From: Planococcus halocryophilus
GTDB lineage: Bacteria > Bacillota > Bacilli > Bacillales_A > Planococcaceae
Reading direction: 5' to 3'
Length of the DNA: 64,000 nt
Assembly: GCF_022489025.1 (NCBI RefSeq)
Contig: NZ_JAKVTG010000003.1
Coordinates: 186,001-250,000, forward strand
Numbering within the stretch: position 1 is the first letter of the stretch; the number at the start of each line of letters is the position of its first letter. The position numbers were made by a program, and so were the translations under genes. Of the stretch, positions 1 to 7,733 are shown one piece after another. The notes under the pieces are model-generated. The model made no database searches, had not been told where the DNA came from, and saw only the letters and a list, made by a program, of their open reading frames with translations.

Positions 1-1178
1 CAACGTGGAATGCTATTAAACAAAGTGCTGTAGCTATCTTTAGTGGATTGAAAGATGCAATTGCTTCTGTCTGGAATGGTATTAAATCAGCAGCAAGTGC
101 AGTATGGAATGGCATTAAGTCATTTTTGAGTGGTTTGTGGAATGGAATTAAGGCATTAGCATCAGCGGTATTTAATGCATTAAAAGCGTATTTTACAACT
201 GTTTTTAATATATATAAAACCCTTATTATGACGGTTTGGAATGGTATTAAATCATTCTTGAGCACTATATGGAATGGCATTAAGTCACTAGCTTCATCAG
301 TGTTTAATTCCTTGAAATCAACTTTAACAACTATATTTAACGCTATTAAATCAACTGTTACAAGTGTATGGAATGCAATAAAGTCATTTTTAACTACTAC
401 GTTTAATGCCATTAAATCAGTTTCTTCAGGTGCTTGGAATGCTATTAAATCAACTATTACTACAATCATGAATTCTATAAAGTCTACTGTTACAAGTATC
501 TGGAACAGTGTTAAAAGTAGCATTGTATCAGTATTCAATTCAATTAAATCTACAGCTAGCTCTGTATGGAATAGTATTAAATCAACTATTGTAAATACGG
601 TTGAAACTCTAAAAAATTCAATTGTGGCTAAATTTAATTCTGTTAAGAGTTCAGCCTCAAGTATTTTCAGCAGTATTAAATCAGCTATGACAAATCCTGT
701 TGAAGCAGCTAAAACAGCTATAGGCAATGCTATAAGTAAAATCAAGGGATTCTTTAGCGGATTGAAATTAACGTTCCCTAAAATTTCGATGCCTAAAATG
801 CCTACGTTTAGTCTTTCAGGTAAATTTAGTTTAATGCCTCCTTCAGTTCCTAAAGTGGGAATTTCATGGAATGCAAAAGGTGGTATTTTCAAAAAGCCTA
901 CTATTTTAAATAGCTCACAAGGTTTGCAAGGTGTAGGAGAGGCTGGAAGTGAAGCAATTCTTCCTTTAACTGCTCAAGTACTTGGAAGTATTGGGCGTGG
1001 TATTGCATCCACTATGCAAAACCCTAAATCTAATTCTGCAACTGTGATTGATTCTGGTAGAGAAACTTATAACTTTAATTTCAATGTAGAAAACATGAAT
1101 GCAAATAGTAATGCTGATGTAGATTCATTTGCTTCAAAAATTCAAAACAGTCTTAGAAGAAGTAAGGGAGTTAAATAA
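1..1178 (+). CDS. Phage tail tape measure protein, C-terminal part (5' end outside the window)
   Basis: Sets siphovirus tail length and travels with the tail tip. The frame is open from base 3, so the gene begins upstream of the window. About 20 consecutive 11-residue units, each with a W/F-N-x-I/L-K-S core, cover roughly the first 230 visible residues. This regular helical repeat is what tape measure rods look like. The C-terminal part has the usual module: a Gly-rich segment, then a GVGEAGSEAILPL motif, as in many siphovirus tape measures. The stop codon overlaps the ATG of the distal tail gene. AT-rich composition differs from the host genes after 4.3 kb. Function is inferred from repeat, C-terminal motif and neighbour. 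Confidence 0.85.
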   Translation, partial: TWNAIKQSAVAIFSGLKDAIASVWNGIKSAASAVWNGIKSFLSGLWNGIKALASAVFNALKAYFTTVFNIYKTLIMTVWNGIKSFLSTIWNGIKSLASSVFNSLKSTLTTIFNAIKSTVTSVWNAIKSFLTTTFNAIKSVSSGAWNAIKSTITTIMNSIKSTVTSIWNSVKSSIVSVFNSIKSTASSVWNSIKSTIVNTVETLKNSIVAKFNSVKSSASSIFSSIKSAMTNPVEAAKTAIGNAISKIKGFFSGLKLTFPKISMPKMPTFSLSGKFSLMPPSVPKVGISWNAKGGIFKKPTILNSSQGLQGVGEAGSEAILPLTAQVLGSIGRGIASTMQNPKSNSATVIDSGRETYNFNFNVENMNANSNADVDSFASKIQNSLRRSKGVK

Positions 1179-1942
1179 TGAGAGAATCAATTAACTTTTC
1201 TTTTGATGGCATTGCCTCAGAAGATATGGGCGTTTATATTGTTCATGAAGGTGGGGGATTGTTTGAAGAAAACTTTCTTCCTAATAGATCAATTATTGAA
1301 ACGAAATCAGCAAATAGAAACAAGCCTTATTTTCAAAGGGTAGAATCAGAGCCTTTAGAATTTGAATTAAGTTTCTTCATTGAACAATGGGAAGATAGAA
1401 ATAATATTAGACAGGTGGCAAGATGGCTGTTTAAAGACTTTTATAAGCCATTAACTTTTGAATCTAATCCTGATAGAATTTTCTATGCTATTGTTCACAG
1501 TAATTCCTCTTTACTTCATAATGGAAGAAAAGAAGGCTATGTGAAATTAATGGTAAGATGTGATTCACCTTATAGCTATTCCCATCCGACTCTTATAGAA
1601 GATATTGAATCAAGCTATTCATCTTTCAGTATTCTTAATAGTGGCGATGTAGATATTAAGCCTAAGATGTGGATTACTAAGACCGTATCCGAGGGAAATA
1701 TTTCACTTACAATGGTAGAGTCAGATCAAACTTTTAAGCTATCAAATTTAGCTCTCAATGAAGAGGTGTTTATAGATAATGAACATGAAGAGCTTATTTC
1801 TAATCTCGAAAATTTAGGGGTTTATCGTTATTCAAATCATAATGGGGAATGGCTAACTTTTTCAGTAGATGAGAATACACTTCTTATGCAAGGTGATTTT
1901 AAAATTTCAATTGAATATCAAAGTATTTACTTAGCAGACTAG
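1178..1942 (+). CDS. Siphovirus distal tail protein (Dit-like)
   Basis: 254 residues. The N-terminus (SFDGIASEDMGVYI) and the central segment containing a NRNKPYF-like strand match the phage tail component family that forms the hub between tail tube and baseplate. It overlaps the tape measure stop by one base, the normal order in siphovirus late operons. In intact phages the tail-associated lysin, receptor-binding proteins, holin and endolysin follow. Here a terminator follows directly, so that module is missing on this side. Family assignment is good; functionality is uncertain because the prophage looks incomplete. Confidence 0.8.
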   Translation: MRESINFSFDGIASEDMGVYIVHEGGGLFEENFLPNRSIIETKSANRNKPYFQRVESEPLEFELSFFIEQWEDRNNIRQVARWLFKDFYKPLTFESNPDRIFYAIVHSNSSLLHNGRKEGYVKLMVRCDSPYSYSHPTLIEDIESSYSSFSILNSGDVDIKPKMWITKTVSEGNISLTMVESDQTFKLSNLALNEEVFIDNEHEELISNLENLGVYRYSNHNGEWLTFSVDENTLLMQGDFKISIEYQSIYLAD

Positions 1943-1950
1943 TTTTGCTT

Positions 1951-2000
1951 AAGGGTTGTTTTGTGGCTAATCCTCTTGCCATGAAGTAGCCCTTTTTTTG
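1951..2000 (+). terminator. Rho-independent terminator after the phage tail genes
   Basis: Two 17-base arms (1951-1967 and 1978-1994) pair over their whole length with several G-U wobbles, around a 10-base loop, and are followed by a run of T. It ends the late transcript right after the distal tail gene. Confidence 0.85.
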
Positions 2001-2120
2001 TTCGCTTTTAAAACTGAATCTAATAATCATATAGTCAAACATATTTCAAGTTTACTTTATATATGCCTTCAACTATACTTATAAGACATATAACTAAGTA
2101 GTATAGAAGGAGCGTTTAAA

Positions 2121-2330
2121 ATGGCAAAAGAAAAAGAAGTAGATGAGCTTAAAGAAATGCTTTCCAAGCCTAAAGTAAACATTGAAGATTCTCACGCAAG
2201 AACTACTTTTCTATTAGATAGAGAATTGGCTGATAGACTGAATAAATTAGCTGATGGTAAAAGAGGATTTAAAAGCCTATTCTTCAATAGAGCTGTAAAG
2301 AATTTATTAGATGAATTAGAAGATAAGTAG
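2121..2330 (+). CDS. Small ribbon-helix-helix-like protein beside the integrase
   Basis: 69 residues with a clear Shine-Dalgarno (AGAAGGAG) ahead of the ATG. After a charged 27-residue arm, a short strand (RTTFLLD), a helix (ELADRLNKLAD), a turn and a second helix (FFNRAVKNLLDELE) resemble the ribbon-helix-helix fold of CopG/Arc-type DNA-binding proteins. An imperfect inverted repeat with CTATACT and AGTAGTATAG arms lies just upstream at about 2073-2104 and could be its operator. It sits alone between two terminators, 86 bp before the integrase. It could be a phage repressor or a recombination directionality factor; the sequence does not decide. Fold prediction is by eye. Confidence 0.55.
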   Translation: MAKEKEVDELKEMLSKPKVNIEDSHARTTFLLDRELADRLNKLADGKRGFKSLFFNRAVKNLLDELEDK

Positions 2331-2332
2331 AA

Positions 2333-2367
2333 AGAGGAGCAATCAAAAATTGGTTGCTTCTTTTTTG
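2333..2367 (+). terminator. Terminator after the small phage gene
   Basis: GGAGCAATC at 2337-2345 pairs with GGTTGCTTC at 2353-2361, with two wobbles, extended by A-T pairs, and is followed by six T residues. It separates the small gene from the integrase. Confidence 0.75.
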
Positions 2368-2415
2368 CTATATTAGATGTAAAGCGTTTATAAAGATTGA
2401 TAAGGAGGAAGGCAC

Positions 2416-4119
2416 TTGAAACAAATTGCTGTAGTCTATACGAGAGTTAGCACTGATAAACTCATACAAAAAACTAGTTTAACAACTCAAAAGGAATACT
2501 ACACTGATTATTGCGAGAGAAAAGGCTATGATCTATTTAAGATTTATGCAGATGAAGGATTAACTGGAACAAATGTGAGGAGAGAAGCATTTAGAGAGAT
2601 GCTTTATAAAGCGGGCTTAGATTATACGAGAAATGACAATGGCTATGATTGGTTTAGCAAAAGTACCAGAGTTCCTGAGTTCAATATTTTAGTCTGTAAG
2701 GACGTTTCTCGATTCTCAAGAGGTAGTGTTCAAGGACAAATGATAATTAAGCTTCTGAAGGATATGGGAGTTAATACTGTCTTTGAAAATTCTGGAATGT
2801 CCACATTTAGTGATAATTGGCAGATGAATATAGGCATTCTCTTTAACATTGCTGAAAATGAATCAGCAAGCATGAGTAAGCGGATTAAATTTGCAAAGAA
2901 GCATAAAAGAGATAAAAAAGTATATGCACCTTCTCGCATTCCGTATGGATATACTAGAAACACTGAAAATGAAATAGTAATTCATCCTGAACAATCTGAG
3001 ATAGTAAAATACATTTTTGCACGTTACTTAGAAGTTGGCTCAAACATAATCACCAATGAATTAAATGAAAAAGGTGTACTATCTCAAACAGGTGTAAGGT
3101 TCACACCTGATAAGGTTACTAGAATCATTAGCAATACTGTTTTCTACGGAGATGCCACAGTAAATAAGTCGAATAAAAAATCTGTAACTGATACTAAGAG
3201 AGAGAAAAATGAGAAATCTGATTTTGTTACCATTCCTAATGTTGTTGATCCAATTATAACTAAAGAGGAATGGAAAGAAGCAAATAGAATTAGAGTGAGT
3301 CGCATCAACAAAAGTAGCAAAAGAGGCAGAAAAACAGCTAAGAATGATGTTTATTATAGCAAATTAATTTGCTCAAGTTGTGGTAGTCGGCTAGTTCGCC
3401 ATATGGGAGAGAAAGAAAAAATCTCATATATCTGTCAATCACGGAGAAAGGGCGGCAATTGTAAATCTAGAAGTATAGCTATCAATGTAATTAACAAATT
3501 CATGAGGCGAACGGAATTGTCACATATGACAAACAGTATGGGCGACTCTGCTTATTATAATGAGCTAATGAAACGCTTAGAAAATGAAAAGCTTCATTTA
3601 AGTGAAACTCAAATGACAATACAGAAGCAAATGGAAACATTGAATCTTGAGATTGACAGTATCATTGATAAATATATGGTTCTGGATGATAGCGATAAAT
3701 TTAAGCAACGTTTGATAGATAGATCAAACTTGAAAGAAGAAGAAATTACAAAACTAGAAGTAAAACTTTCAGAAATCAATATTGCTTCAATAGAACGGAT
3801 TCAGCAAAAAGTAGATAGCAAAAAAGAAATGATTGAAACCATATTCAAAAATAAAAACTTTACTCAGGAAGAGAAACTAAATCTATTAAATAAAGTAGAT
3901 GTAAGCGATTATACTTTAACCTTTCATTTCTCTATGCCTACTTATGAGGAAGAAGTAAAAGAGTTCAATGAGCTGTTTACGATGACTCCCATAGCTTCAG
4001 ACATGCCTTATAATCCATTCGCTAAGGAAACATTTAGAAGAGATCACAAAGCAGCCAGAGAGCATTGGCAAGTATTAGATGATGAAAGTAGAGACAATGA
4101 AGCCTTCTATAACAGTTAA
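2416..4119 (+). CDS. Large serine recombinase (phage integrase)
   Basis: 567 residues. Catalyses site-specific integration of the prophage. The N-terminal resolvase domain has the YTRVST motif with the nucleophile Ser12, then a KDVSRFSRG segment. The recombinase domain carries the R-IPYGY motif near residue 175. A zinc ribbon follows, with Cys pairs at CSSC and CQSRRKGGNC (about residues 317-352), then a long coiled coil (about 390-470). This order is diagnostic of large serine integrases. The start is TTG behind AAGGAGG. It lies at the extreme right end of the prophage, immediately before the comGC fragment, as expected for an integrase next to its attachment site. A118-like phages use the same kind of enzyme to enter competence genes. 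Confidence 0.95.
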   Translation: MKQIAVVYTRVSTDKLIQKTSLTTQKEYYTDYCERKGYDLFKIYADEGLTGTNVRREAFREMLYKAGLDYTRNDNGYDWFSKSTRVPEFNILVCKDVSRFSRGSVQGQMIIKLLKDMGVNTVFENSGMSTFSDNWQMNIGILFNIAENESASMSKRIKFAKKHKRDKKVYAPSRIPYGYTRNTENEIVIHPEQSEIVKYIFARYLEVGSNIITNELNEKGVLSQTGVRFTPDKVTRIISNTVFYGDATVNKSNKKSVTDTKREKNEKSDFVTIPNVVDPIITKEEWKEANRIRVSRINKSSKRGRKTAKNDVYYSKLICSSCGSRLVRHMGEKEKISYICQSRRKGGNCKSRSIAINVINKFMRRTELSHMTNSMGDSAYYNELMKRLENEKLHLSETQMTIQKQMETLNLEIDSIIDKYMVLDDSDKFKQRLIDRSNLKEEEITKLEVKLSEINIASIERIQQKVDSKKEMIETIFKNKNFTQEEKLNLLNKVDVSDYTLTFHFSMPTYEEEVKEFNELFTMTPIASDMPYNPFAKETFRRDHKAAREHWQVLDDESRDNEAFYNS

Positions 4120-4149
4120 AATACAGAAGGATTCTTTTCTTTTTTAGTT

Positions 4150-4190
4150 AATGGTTGCTTTTATTTGGATTCATACAAATGGTGCAAGGA
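4150..4190 (+). other. Probable prophage attachment junction (attR) inside comGC
   Basis: Between the integrase stop and the first recognisable ComGC codons the sequence changes from AT-rich phage DNA to host coding sequence. ComGC homology begins at about 4170, at codons for IQMVQGQV, which aligns with the LQNMVKAQM segment of ComGC. The crossover dinucleotide must lie near there. The left junction is outside the window, so the exact core cannot be defined. Confidence 0.6.
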
Positions 4191-4343
4191 CAAGTCGAAT
4201 CGTACCGTATGGATGAAAAAGCTATTCCCAGTATGGCTGATCTTACTAGTAAAGGATATCTGAAAACAAATGAGACGAATTGTCCAAATGGAGATGTCGT
4301 AACAATTGCGGTTGATGGAGTCGTTAGTTCTGCAAAACCTTAA
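4155..4343 (+). pseudogene. comGC: comGC, 3' fragment cut by the prophage
   Basis: ComGC is the major pseudopilin of the DNA-uptake pseudopilus. Only the C-terminal half is here: from about IQMVQGQV through the SMADLTSKGYLKTNE segment and a CPNG motif to the stop at 4343. The prepilin leader and hydrophobic helix that define a functional pilin are absent and presumably lie on the far side of the prophage. The reading frame upstream of about 4170 is phage-derived. An internal ATG at 4179 could start a meaningless peptide. Excision of the prophage would restore the gene. Confidence 0.85.
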
Positions 4344-4767
4344 TGAAAAAGGATTTACGTTGTTGGAAATGTTACTAGTACTTGCTGTACTAGTAATAGT
4401 TTCCGCGATTTCAATTTCGGGCTATCGTTCTTTCACAGTACAGAAAGAAGAGCAGCGCTTTTTTGAAGTTCTCCACCAAGATATTTATTTTGCGCAAAGT
4501 CAAAGTTATTCGTTAAACAAGACAGCGAAAATAATATTTCGTGAAAGCAAAGGAACTTATGAAATCTTTACAGATATTCAATCGGTAGGTGTTTCACGCA
4601 AATTGCCGCAATCGATTCAATTGAAGAAAACCAGTAACTTGAGTGAAATTTATTTTAATTCTAACGGTACCGTGGTCCAGTCGGGCACTTTTCGGTTTTC
4701 TACAACTAGCGGAGAAAAAACCTTAGTTGTTCACCTCGGAGGAGGGAGAGTGGTGTTTTCTGAATGA
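4315..4767 (+). CDS. comGD: ComGD minor pseudopilin
   Basis: Minor pseudopilin of the competence pseudopilus. A short leader ends in NEKG and is followed by FTLLEMLLVLAVLV, the type IV prepilin signature cleaved by ComC, with Glu at +5. The rest is a hydrophilic pilin-like domain. ATG 4315 is chosen because it gives a 14-residue leader; a TTG at 4306 is an alternative. The start overlaps the comGC fragment by 29 bases, as in intact comG operons. With comGC interrupted, its native comG promoter is on the other side of the prophage. Confidence 0.85.
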   Translation: MESLVLQNLNEKGFTLLEMLLVLAVLVIVSAISISGYRSFTVQKEEQRFFEVLHQDIYFAQSQSYSLNKTAKIIFRESKGTYEIFTDIQSVGVSRKLPQSIQLKKTSNLSEIYFNSNGTVVQSGTFRFSTTSGEKTLVVHLGGGRVVFSE

Positions 4768-5056
4768 GCGAGGAATATCGTGGGCAGAAACGATGGTGAG
4801 TTTGTGTATGGTATTTATTTTATTCGGTAGTTTATTGCCGGTGATGATCGGGATTCAGCATAGTCTTCAAGTAAAAAAAGAACGAGTTAGTGCAATTGAA
4901 ACCTTGCATGAAGCGGCACGAGAAATAAGTGCTACTGGTAAGTTACAAGGGCAGCGAAAGGTCAACAACATTTTCTATAGTTGGAAAATGGAAGAGCAGC
5001 TTTGTGTTGACTATGTAGATTATAAAGAACAGCGGCGCCGTATATGCATCGAGTAA
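4760..5056 (+). CDS. comGE: ComGE minor pseudopilin
   Basis: Short pseudopilin: a leader ending ERG, then ISWAETMVSL and a hydrophobic stretch, matching the prepilin cleavage pattern with Glu at +5. The start is not obvious. A very strong GGAGGAGGGAG lies at 4738-4748, and the first in-frame start-like codon behind it is CTG at 4760, which gives a normal five-residue leader; TTG 4727 is the alternative but places the ribosome site inside the gene. It overlaps comGD and comGF. Assigned mainly by position and N-terminus, since these proteins diverge fast. Confidence 0.7.
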   Translation: MNERGISWAETMVSLCMVFILFGSLLPVMIGIQHSLQVKKERVSAIETLHEAAREISATGKLQGQRKVNNIFYSWKMEEQLCVDYVDYKEQRRRICIE

Positions 5057-5487
5057 GAAAATTAGATGAACAAGGGTTTTCTTTTTTGACATCGATCTTT
5101 GATTTAATGGTGTTAATGACGTTACTGCCACTAATTGTTTTGTTTTTTAGTTTTGCGATCAATTTTAAACAAGACTTAGACCCTCACCGGGCAGAGTGGC
5201 AGTTGTTCGTCATTGATTTGCAGAGCTATTTGCATCGCAGTGACTCGGTGGAAATCATAAATGGAGGAAGCGGGATTCGTGTTGTTCAAAGAGGAGAAGA
5301 AATTGATATCGAACTTTACACCGATATGATGCGCAAGCAAAAAAGTAGGAAAGGACATGAAGTGATGTTAACTCGTGTAAGTCAATGCAGTTTTATGTTA
5401 GAAGGCGATAAATTGACAATTCGAACGAAATTTTCTACAGGTAATATAGAAGAGGCAGAATATGTTTTCACGAAACCATCTGGATGA
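5044..5487 (+). CDS. comGF: ComGF pseudopilin
   Basis: 147 residues. A leader with DEQG precedes FSFLTSIFDLMVLMTLLPLIVLF, a pilin-like hydrophobic helix, then a hydrophilic C-terminal domain with the RVSQCSFMLEGDKLTI strand pattern typical of ComGF. ATG 5044 overlaps the comGE stop by 13 bases; the gene overlaps comGG by 26 bases. It needs the other ComG proteins to work, so its role is doubtful while the prophage is in place. Confidence 0.8.
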   Translation: MHRVRKLDEQGFSFLTSIFDLMVLMTLLPLIVLFFSFAINFKQDLDPHRAEWQLFVIDLQSYLHRSDSVEIINGGSGIRVVQRGEEIDIELYTDMMRKQKSRKGHEVMLTRVSQCSFMLEGDKLTIRTKFSTGNIEEAEYVFTKPSG

Positions 5488-5653
5488 AAAAGGTGCTATT
5501 TATCCAATCACTATTGTGTTTTTTATGTCCGCTCTCCTGATGCTATCCCACACTTTAATGCTTTATTCGATTCAATATAAAACGTATGATGGTTTGGAAA
5601 ATATGCATAGACATGCTACGATACTATTACTGATAGAAATAGAGCAAAAATAA
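5462..5653 (+). CDS. comGG: ComGG-like pseudopilin
   Basis: 63 residues, about half the length of Bacillus ComGG. It keeps a DEKG leader motif followed by AIYPITIVFFMSALLMLSH, a hydrophobic helix. Position as last gene of the comG set and overlap with comGF support the call. The short length may be normal for Planococcaceae or a sign of decay; the sequence alone does not tell. aroK starts 33 bases later. Confidence 0.65.
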   Translation: MFSRNHLDEKGAIYPITIVFFMSALLMLSHTLMLYSIQYKTYDGLENMHRHATILLLIEIEQK

Positions 5654-5686
5654 ATACCTGAGTAGAGGTAAGTATCGGGTGGTAGG

Positions 5687-6214
5687 ATGAACAGAATATA
5701 TTTGATTGGATTCATGGGATGCGGAAAAAGCGCAGTCGGCAGAAGGTTAAGCTTTTTGTTAAAACTGCCCTTCTATGACATGGACAAAGAGATTGTTCGT
5801 CAGACAGGGAAGACGATTCCTGAAATTTTTGAGCAGCATGGCGAAAAATATTTTAGGGATCTAGAAACGCAGTTTTTGCAAAATTTTAAAAATGATTATT
5901 GCATCATCTCTACAGGCGGTGGTGTGACCATGCGGAAAGAAAATCGAAAGATTATGAGAAATACAGGTTTAGTAATGTTTTTAGATGCGCCATTCCGAGA
6001 AATTTGGCGACGGATTCACCGGGATCCGAATCGTCCGATTGTCCGTCAATCGACTCGTGAAGAAATTGAAGCGTTGCATAAAGCTCGCTACCGGGATTAT
6101 AAACAAACTGCACATATTACGATTCGTACTGAATTTCGTACTTTACGACAAATTACACACTATGCGGCATTTCAAGTGAATCGGCTAAAAAGCGAACGTT
6201 TTGATTTTAATTAA
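5687..6214 (+). CDS. aroK: Shikimate kinase
   Basis: Phosphorylates shikimate at the 3-OH using ATP, in the cytosolic chorismate pathway. The P-loop GFMGCGKS is at residues 8-15. The substrate-binding STGGGV motif and the lid region with RDPNRPIVR follow. 175 residues, normal for the family. It sits between comG and the gcv operon, replacing the small genes found there in B. subtilis. Its stop lies inside the following terminator stem. Confidence 0.93.
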   Translation: MNRIYLIGFMGCGKSAVGRRLSFLLKLPFYDMDKEIVRQTGKTIPEIFEQHGEKYFRDLETQFLQNFKNDYCIISTGGGVTMRKENRKIMRNTGLVMFLDAPFREIWRRIHRDPNRPIVRQSTREEIEALHKARYRDYKQTAHITIRTEFRTLRQITHYAAFQVNRLKSERFDFN

Positions 6215-6232
6215 TCAATTCGTTCGCTTTTT
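6187..6232 (+). terminator. Terminator of aroK
   Basis: AAAAAGCGAACG (6187-6198) pairs perfectly with CGTTCGCTTTTT (6221-6232). The stem overlaps the last codons of aroK. Confidence 0.8.
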
Positions 6233-6346
6233 ATCCTCTTAGAGAAAAAAGATTGCGCTTTCCGGAGAACAATGTTAGGATATATTCAAAGTTATACTAT
6301 TCTGTATAACGGATTGGACCAATCAATCTTGATTTGGGCGGATGAT

Positions 6347-6514
6347 TGTACGAGGAGAGAATGCGAAAGCGTCGCCGAAGGAGCAAATAACAAAAGTTAT
6401 GAATCTCTCAGGCAAAAAGACTCGTACAGGACGCATCTCTGGAGAATGCTGCACGTCAGCTACCAACGAGGAAAGCCATCATTATGGTAAACTTTCAGGT
6501 TCCAGGACAGAGAT
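6347..6514 (+). promoter_or_regulatory. Tandem glycine riboswitch of the gcv operon
   Basis: Two glycine aptamers in series. Aptamer 1 spans 6347-6428: closing stem TGTACGAG/CTCGTACA, the GAGAGA element, a CGCCGAAGGAGCAA core and the ATCTCTCAGG segment. Aptamer 2 spans 6435-6514 with ACCAACGAGGAAAGC, AAACTTTCAGG and CAGGACAGAG. Both match the known gcvT element of Bacilli. The closing stem of aptamer 2 (ATCTCTG 6435-6441 with CAGAGAT 6508-6514) uses bases of the terminator 5' arm, so glycine binding and termination exclude each other: an ON switch. Confidence 0.95.
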
Positions 6515-6546
6515 TTCCCTTTATAGGGAAATCTCTGTCCTTTTTT
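6505..6546 (+). terminator. Riboswitch-controlled terminator before gcvT
   Basis: A perfect 15-bp stem (6505-6519 with 6526-6540), six-base loop, then six T. Its left arm overlaps the closing stem of the second glycine aptamer, so it forms only without glycine. Confidence 0.93.
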
Positions 6547-6605
6547 CGTGCCCAGATGTCTCTAGGAACTGGCCGAAAAGATTTGTAAAATGAGGAGGAA
6601 AATCA

Positions 6606-7706
6606 TTGGCACAGTTAAAGCGTACACCTCTTTTTGAAACGTATTCAAAATACGGTGGCAAAACAATTGATTTTGGTGGTTGGGAACTGCCTGTGCAATT
6701 TTCGAGCATTAAAGAAGAACATGAAGCGGTCAGAACAAAAGCAGGGCTTTTTGATGTATCGCATATGGGTGAAATCTTCGTTACAGGAGCAGACAGTTTA
6801 GACTACCTCCAGCATCTCGTCACAAATGATGTATCCAAAATTCAAGATGGCCAAGCGCAATATACAGCGATGTGCTATGAAGATGGCGGCACTGTAGACG
6901 ACCTTTTGGTTTATAAAATAGCAGATCAACATTATTTACTAGTAGTGAATGCATCCAATATTGAAAAAGATTTTGAATGGATGGAAGCTTCAAAAACTGG
7001 TGATGTCTCATTAGATAATGCATCTGAACGCTATGGCTTATTGGCGTTTCAAGGTCCATTATCTGAAAAGGTGCTTCAGCGCTTAACAGATGAAGATCTT
7101 TCAACGATTAAACCTTTCCGTTTTAAAAACGATGTAAAAGTAGCAGGGCAAAACGTACTATTATCGCGTACAGGTTATACAGGGGAAAACGGCTTTGAAA
7201 TTTATGCCGCTCCTGAATCATTAGTCACATTGTGGGAAAAAATCCTCTCAGAAGGCGAACCTGAAGGGGTTTTACCGGTAGGTCTTGGTGCGCGTGATAC
7301 GTTGCGCTTTGAAGCTTGTCTTGCTTTATACGGTCAAGAACTGTCGAAAGACATCACGCCGCTAGAAGCAGGCATCAATTTTGTTGTGAAATTGAAAAAA
7401 GAACAAGACTTTCTTGGCAAAAAAGCATTGGCTGCTCAAAAAGAAGCAGGTGTGCCACGTAAATTAGTAGGTATTGAAATGATTGACAAAGGCATACCGC
7501 GTCATGGTTACCCAGTTTATGTAGGGGACCAAAAAATTGGTGAAGTAACAACGGGTACTCAATCGCCAACGCTCAAGAAAAATATCGGGCTGGCGTTAGT
7601 TTCAAGTGAATATGCTGAACTCGGAATCGAATTGGAAGTTGAAATTCGCAATAAACGACTAAAAGCGAAAACAGTAGAAACACCATTTTATAAACGATCC
7701 AACTAA
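6606..7706 (+). CDS. gcvT: Aminomethyltransferase, glycine cleavage T protein
   Basis: Transfers the methylene group from aminomethyl-lipoyl H protein to tetrahydrofolate and releases ammonia. 366 residues, as in Bacillus. The folate-binding fold is seen in the FDVSHMGEI and [10 protein letters not shown] segments, and the family's [12 protein letters not shown] motif is present. The start is TTG at 6606, eight bases behind GAGGAGG. First gene of gcvT-gcvPA-gcvPB under the glycine riboswitch. The H protein gene is not in the window, as usual in Bacilli. Confidence 0.96.
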   Translation: MAQLKRTPLFETYSKYGGKTIDFGGWELPVQFSSIKEEHEAVRTKAGLFDVSHMGEIFVTGADSLDYLQHLVTNDVSKIQDGQAQYTAMCYEDGGTVDDLLVYKIADQHYLLVVNASNIEKDFEWMEASKTGDVSLDNASERYGLLAFQGPLSEKVLQRLTDEDLSTIKPFRFKNDVKVAGQNVLLSRTGYTGENGFEIYAAPESLVTLWEKILSEGEPEGVLPVGLGARDTLRFEACLALYGQELSKDITPLEAGINFVVKLKKEQDFLGKKALAAQKEAGVPRKLVGIEMIDKGIPRHGYPVYVGDQKIGEVTTGTQSPTLKKNIGLALVSSEYAELGIELEVEIRNKRLKAKTVETPFYKRSN

Positions 7707-7733
7707 TTTAACTTGAAAAGGGGACAGCACTCG

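Noticed and set aside
3-695. 33-bp DNA repeats as a CRISPR or satellite
   Set aside because: They are in-frame codons for 11-residue tape measure repeats.
4155-4178. TTG 4155 as the true start of a short comGC-like gene
   Set aside because: Codons before about 4170 are phage-side sequence and the pilin leader is missing, so this is a fragment.
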